A DNA stretch of 64,000 bases from Nipponacmea schrenckii. Lineage: Eukaryota > Mollusca > Gastropoda > Lottiidae. The notes beneath the pieces were generated by a model. That model saw nothing but the letters and a program-made list of their open reading frames with translations, was not told the origin of the DNA and did no database searches. The stretch lies in the NCBI GenBank assembly GCA_030562195.1, contig JAUJPP010000005.1, forward strand, positions 4,239,326 to 4,303,325, given 5' to 3'. The position numbers and the translations under genes are program-made. Shown here piece after piece: positions 59,026 through 64,000 of this stretch (positions are counted from its first letter, which is position 1; the number at the start of each line of letters is the position of its first letter).

Positions 59026-59815
59026 TATACTTAATGTATTTCAAGAGGAATTATTGTTTAAAAGTGGCATAAAGAGTAATGTGATATCAAGAGAAATTGT
59101 GATATTAACTTTAATGTTAATAGTGACTCTTAAGAGCAATAGGATCTCTGATAGAGTAATATCTATTAGAAGGAATGGAGTTTCTTGATAGAGTAATATC
59201 TATTGTTAATACAATAACTATGACACTTAGTAATGTGGTCTTGTGATAGAGTAATGCTGAATGGTAATTGTGGTAGCTCTAGAGTAATTGTAATGTATGG
59301 TCCTTATGGAATACCATATTATTGCTAGTATAATGCTCAGTTTGTTTACTCTAAATAGTAATTTCCATAATTACCTTGTAGGAATCGAATCTTGGATATT
59401 GATATTGGCAAGGTGAGACTCCATGTGAACTTTCCAATATGAAAGGTCATGAATGTGACCTTTGTAATGTTAAGGAGAAATTTATGTGCAATTGATATTT
59501 TGTGTTTTAGAAAGTTGTGTACAATTTTGTATTTTGTGTTCAAATATACGAGGGACCAAATTTATTGCAGTGTTTTTGGTTCTACTGATTTAGCATGATG
59601 GAAAATTGGAAATCATACAAGGACAGGCTATCAGAACTGTGCTGGAAAATTTGCCTTTTCTTTCACACTGCGTGGCTTTGCCCCATCTTCCCTATTCAAA
59701 GAGTTCTTGTCATTCATTCAATTGCTTCTTCATTCATTTATTCTTTCTTTTGCTTCTTCATTCATTCATTAAAGCAGTGAAAATTGTCCCCATATGAAAA
59801 CTAGCAATAAAGAGA
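59026..59815 (+). other. TMEM241-like 3' UTR (inferred), with SINE echo
   Basis: Contains irregular TGATAGAGTAAT repeats (59100-59300), a SINE-body echo CACACTGCGTGGCTTTGCCCC (59668-59688) and TTCATTCATT repeats. AATAAA at 59806 is the first clear polyadenylation signal. Confidence 0.5.
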
Positions 59816-61641
59816 CAACCTTTCCAATGTACAAGAAATTTAATAGTGCACAATGTACAGTAATATGGACTAAAAAGGTACATTTAGTCATATCGCTATG
59901 GAAACAGTGCTATTTAAAAATGTACAGTATACAGTATGAAAAATGAAATTAGATTATGAAAAACCCTATTTAATTGGCTATTTTGTTTTAATCTAACCAA
60001 TCATTAGCCTTGTTTCATAATATTCTGTTAAATATGTATATATTGTTATATACACAAGAAAGAAACAAACAAAACAATATCAGCCGACAAATAAACAATT
60101 CTACGGGATGACAAAAAAAAAATTGGGAACAAATAACAAAAAAAAAAACTTCAAGAAAAAAAACATTGCATACAGCAACTTTAAAGGTCACAGTTAGCTA
60201 ATTATGTAGACTAGATTAAAAAGTCCTTTTAAGGCTTGAACATTAAGTCTATCAGTAAGCATTCTAAAACAGTAAATCTTTTTTGCAAAATGTCCAAAGC
60301 TACTGAACAACATTATTGGCATCAAATAAAGGTAGTCTTGATCAAAAAGAAAGCCTAGATTATCACACATATAACAATGTACTTTTTGAAAAAATCATAG
60401 TAGGCCTGGTTTGTTTGCTGCATAAGGAAACAAATCAAGTGAATACATGTAAACAATTTTGAATATTTTGCAAAAAAAAAAAAATTACTTACGATTACAA
60501 AAACATTTTTCTTAGAAATCTGATATAAGTAACACTCTTTTATATATTTATACATATATATATATATATTAGGATAACTATAATAACAATTCTTACATAA
60601 AGCCGAAAAAAAAAGGATAACATTTTCTTAGAAATATGAATAACAATTAATAAAAATGTGTCAAAATTGTGAACACTTATAATTCAATATTTTGCACATG
60701 CACTAAAAAAAGTGGCTCTTTATACTATCTCTTAGATTGCAACCGTGGCAATGCCACATCATACAAAGCTAACAATGTTCACTAATTGCAATGGCTATCA
60801 CAATTTATTATTTTGGCACCTATCCCCTTCCATACAGAAAAGCTAATTCAATTCTTTCAACCAAACTTGCACAATTGTCCTCTACCTCTATTTTGCCAAA
60901 CATGGTTGAATTTGAACCAAAATGCCTCTTCATATTCATATCACTATAATGGTTTGGTTCCTTATCAAAATTATTAAAAAATATGGAAGGGGATACGTGC
61001 CAAATCATCTACATAAAATTCTGGAATATATTCAGTGAAAAAAAGCTACAAATACAACATTTAAGTTCAAAATTTGTTTAAAATGTTTGCATAGAAATTG
61101 AACTTTATTGAATGAATAACAAATACATGAATAATAATAATAATAATATCTAACTCACTTCTACTGAAATAACATTATGTCCAATATCATCCAATCAACG
61201 ACAAGAAACATTTCCATTTAGCCAATCAAATTTTCAGAAAATTCAAAATTAAGATTAACATACATTGAACTGAAATCCAAATTAAAATCTTTTAAACCTT
61301 GGAAATAAAATCATGTTGAGAAACTCCATGAATTTCACTGAAAAAACTTAGATTTTCAATGAAAACCCATGAAATTTACTGTGAAAAAATCCATGAAAAT
61401 TAACTTTATTGTTCTTTGAATATTTTGTCAGAACTTAGTCTGAAAATAATTCTAAAAAAAAAATAATTCTGAAATAAAAATTGAATTTTAAAAAATGACT
61501 AGTCCACTAAGAAATTTTTTAAGATAACAAACAATTCTGTTAAATATTTGAAGATAAAATTTGAAAAGTTTTAACATTATTTTTAAATGTATTGCAATAA
61601 AATAATTATGACTAAACATTTGGATGATATGAAATGCACTG

Positions 61642-61707
61642 ATCTATCACTTGTTATCTATCACTTGTTATCTATCACTTGTTATCTATCACTTGTTATC
61701 TATCAAG
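61642..61707. repeat. 14-bp tandem repeat (TCTATCACTTGTTA)
   Basis: About 4.7 perfect copies. Confidence 0.9.
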
Positions 61708-62474
61708 TTTATGATATTTTAGGATTCTTAAAAAGACTATACTTTAAACCATTTTTTATCTAATTCACACGAGCTCATTTTTAAACCATTTTGGGATGTG
61801 GACCAGTTTGATTCATTTCATTAAAAAATTTATATTCGACCCAAATTTTCATAAATTCATTATCAGCTAGTTTGAAATTGACTATAACATTTCCAATATT
61901 TACTAGAAATGAAATGGTTAGGTTTGCATATGAGTAGTTTTCTACAATAAATTTACGGATGCAGTGCATTTCATATCAACCAGTCAATGAGATAAACAAT
62001 TGTATATATGGAACATGAGAAGTAATGCTAAAAAAAGGTATCCGCAAGTATATATCACTAAATCCATGCAAAAAATCTAGGTCTGGTCAAAATATATATA
62101 CTTTAAATTCTACAGCTTAATTTCAGGTCATGATTTAAGCTTTATAAGAAGCTAAGATTTTTAGATTTAATGCTTAATTACAGGTCATGATTTAAGCTTT
62201 ATAGTATTGTAAAATTTTAAGTCAGCATTTAAGTTCATCAGAAGCTTATTTATTCATTTTAAATATCAACCGCAGTTTAATTCTAAAGCCTGCTTAAAGG
62301 TCAGGATTTTAGCTCTATAATTTCTAATTAGATCAGCTTAAGCTTTACAAAATTTTCCTGTCTAAGTTTGAATTTAAGCTTAATCAAAGAGTCAAGTTTC
62401 ATTCCACAAAGTAAATTAATTTTAACTTCCATAAAAATTAAATCTATGACCAAAAATTCAACCTAATTATCCAA

Positions 62475-62580
62475 AGCCATGTTTGATTGCTGTGAATCTT
62501 CAACAAGACATGTGAAAAGCCTCATTTTAATGTATGTTTTTTTGACCTGAAATCAAGTTTATTAGCAATCAAACATGGCT
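62475..62580. repeat. Perfect 17-bp inverted repeat with 72-base loop
   Basis: AGCCATGTTTGATTGCT (62475-62491) and AGCAATCAAACATGGCT (62564-62580) are exact reverse complements. It could be a hairpin or the ends of a very small inverted-repeat element. No target duplication is evident. Confidence 0.85.
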
Positions 62581-62967
62581 GAATTAAATATTATTTGTTT
62601 TCAAAGAGATAAATAAACACACTGGATAATGTTTCTTCAAAAACAACTGGATTCTGGCGCGTTCACGATTGAGGTTGATCCTTTTCCATTATACCATGTA
62701 TCCATGGCAACACAAAATATGACTTCATTTACTCCATGGTAAAATCCACACTAATATCCAATTTAAAAAAAACATAAATCGAAAGTTGAAAAAAAAAAAA
62801 AATATCAACACTGTTTTTTTTTTCTTTGTCTAAAACACACAGTTTCCATGGAAACAGGAAATAAATGTCACTCCAAAGTTAGAAACTCAAAATCACATTA
62901 AGTAATGAAATAATTAGGCACAAGTATTAATCCCTGGTCAAAAAGATTAGTATAACATTCTAATTAA

Positions 62968-63028
62968 GTCCTAATAAATATTCATAAGGTCCTAATAAAT
63001 ATTCATAAGGTCCCAATAAATATTCATA
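62968..63028. repeat. 21-bp tandem repeat (GTCCTAATAAATATTCATAAG)
   Basis: Three copies, the third with one substitution; each contains ATATTCAT. Confidence 0.9.
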
Positions 63029-64000
63029 TAAAATATGTGCCAACCTACTTGATATTCAAAAGACAATGGAAATTGAATTGAAATGTAAAGAAAAATACAC
63101 CAATGATTTTTATTATTAGCTATTATAAACAATGGTATTTTATTGAATATTCATCATGTCCTACTTATTATTCATGAGATGCAGATTTTAACTATTTTTT
63201 GTAAAATTTAAATTTGGAAGCAATATGCATTTATTAATAGTTCCAACTAATTGCTATCATGCAAATTACTAGGATTTTTATTTATTATTTAAACCTTTCT
63301 CACAGCTAGGCCATAACCTTATAATTATGAATATTCAAATTTATCTGATGAATATTCATAAGATAATATATAATCTATTTTTTATTCATAATTTCTGTAA
63401 AACGAACTTTAAAAATCATGTCCATGTATGGAAACAAAATCTCAAAAGAATGACCTAGTTGAATACATTTTTTACAACAAATTCAAGGCCTTCTTTAGTG
63501 CTTTCTTCATCAAAGTCTTTGAAATTTACTACAAGTTGTGCTTTTAACATATATGATAATATTCAAATGGTGACTTGTAGAACACAGTATAAAAACCAAC
63601 TGCATTATATATAAATCATTTCAGCAGTTCTTGTAAAATTTGGTTTTAAGATTTGACAGTACTAGAGAATGAACACATGCAGTAGTTAAAAGGAGCAATT
63701 CCGAATATATTTTCAATGCAATGATAACAATAATTTTTAATGTAGAATAGTGGCCATTATGTTTCAAAGGATGGTTTAAAAAGTATTTGGCCTTGATCAT
63801 ATATATATTCAATAGCCACATTTTGCTAAAGAATGCCAATGAAAAAAGATTTGAGAATACTTCGCTTACTTGAACCAGGGAATCTTATAAAATTGAAAAA
63901 CAAATTTACATTATTCATTCCGTTTAAAAAAAACAACAAGATTTTTTTAAAAGAAAGGCCTGAATGAATCGAGGTTAAATTTAGTTTGTTTTATCTTTCA

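Larger units (their letters stand above)
59816..64000. other. AT-rich sequence without recognisable gene
   Basis: No exon pattern or family was found on either strand. Poly-A-rich and Lys/Asn-coding short frames are compositional. A duplicated CAGGTCATGATTTAAGCTTTATA block occurs at ~62125 and ~62182, and numerous GAATATTCAT octamers cluster from 62970 to 63360. It could include a long 3' UTR of a gene beyond the window. Confidence 0.5.

Overview
The window is eukaryotic. Its genes are split by GT-AG introns, about 60-65% of the bases are A or T, intergenic space is large, and minisatellites, SINEs and a Penelope-like fragment are frequent. The gene families and several repeat styles (for example an element end reading CCAAGGGAGAAAACTCG, and a GTCC-repeat-headed element) fit a lophotrochozoan, most likely a gastropod mollusc. 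The species cannot be named from the sequence alone. Every CDS was assembled by hand from reading frames and splice sites, so 5' and 3' UTR limits are approximate.

Region 1 (1-11,140) holds two inverted-terminal-repeat elements, an intronless class A GPCR (5813-7138), and a 3-exon claudin/PMP22-like four-TM gene (9382-10511). The two genes sit inside a partly decayed palindrome. The GPCR 3' end recurs inverted downstream of the claudin-like gene. The last exon and leader region of the claudin-like gene recur inverted downstream of the GPCR.

Region 2 (11,150-18,940) holds two minisatellites, an unrecognised three-exon gene for a Cys-containing protein of about 140 aa (12434-16021), and a complete 7-exon tetraspanin (16222-18934).

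Region 3 (19,000-40,000) is almost gene-free. It contains a broken GIY-YIG (Penelope-type) fragment, a 29-bp satellite carrying a tRNA A-box-like motif (an inverted relative of the array at 11.1-11.7 kb), several SINE copies, and one arm of a ~1.2-kb inverted repeat whose partner lies at 51-52 kb.

Region 4 (39,760-47,170) is a complete HEY (Hairy/E(spl)-related, YRPW) bHLH-Orange repressor gene of five coding exons. Its upstream region has a Su(H)/RBPJ consensus, a CACGTG E-box and a TATA box, as expected for a Notch target with autorepression.

Region 5 (53,190-59,820) is a 12-exon TMEM241-type nucleotide-sugar-transporter-like gene. Three of its introns carry minisatellites close upstream of the next exon, and one array repeats a decoy 3' splice site about 34 times. 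The last 4 kb is AT-rich with no gene I can support.

The genes do not form an operon or pathway; each looks independently transcribed. The most unusual features are the palindrome, the splice-site-bearing intron satellite, the A-box satellites, and the unrecognised small gene.
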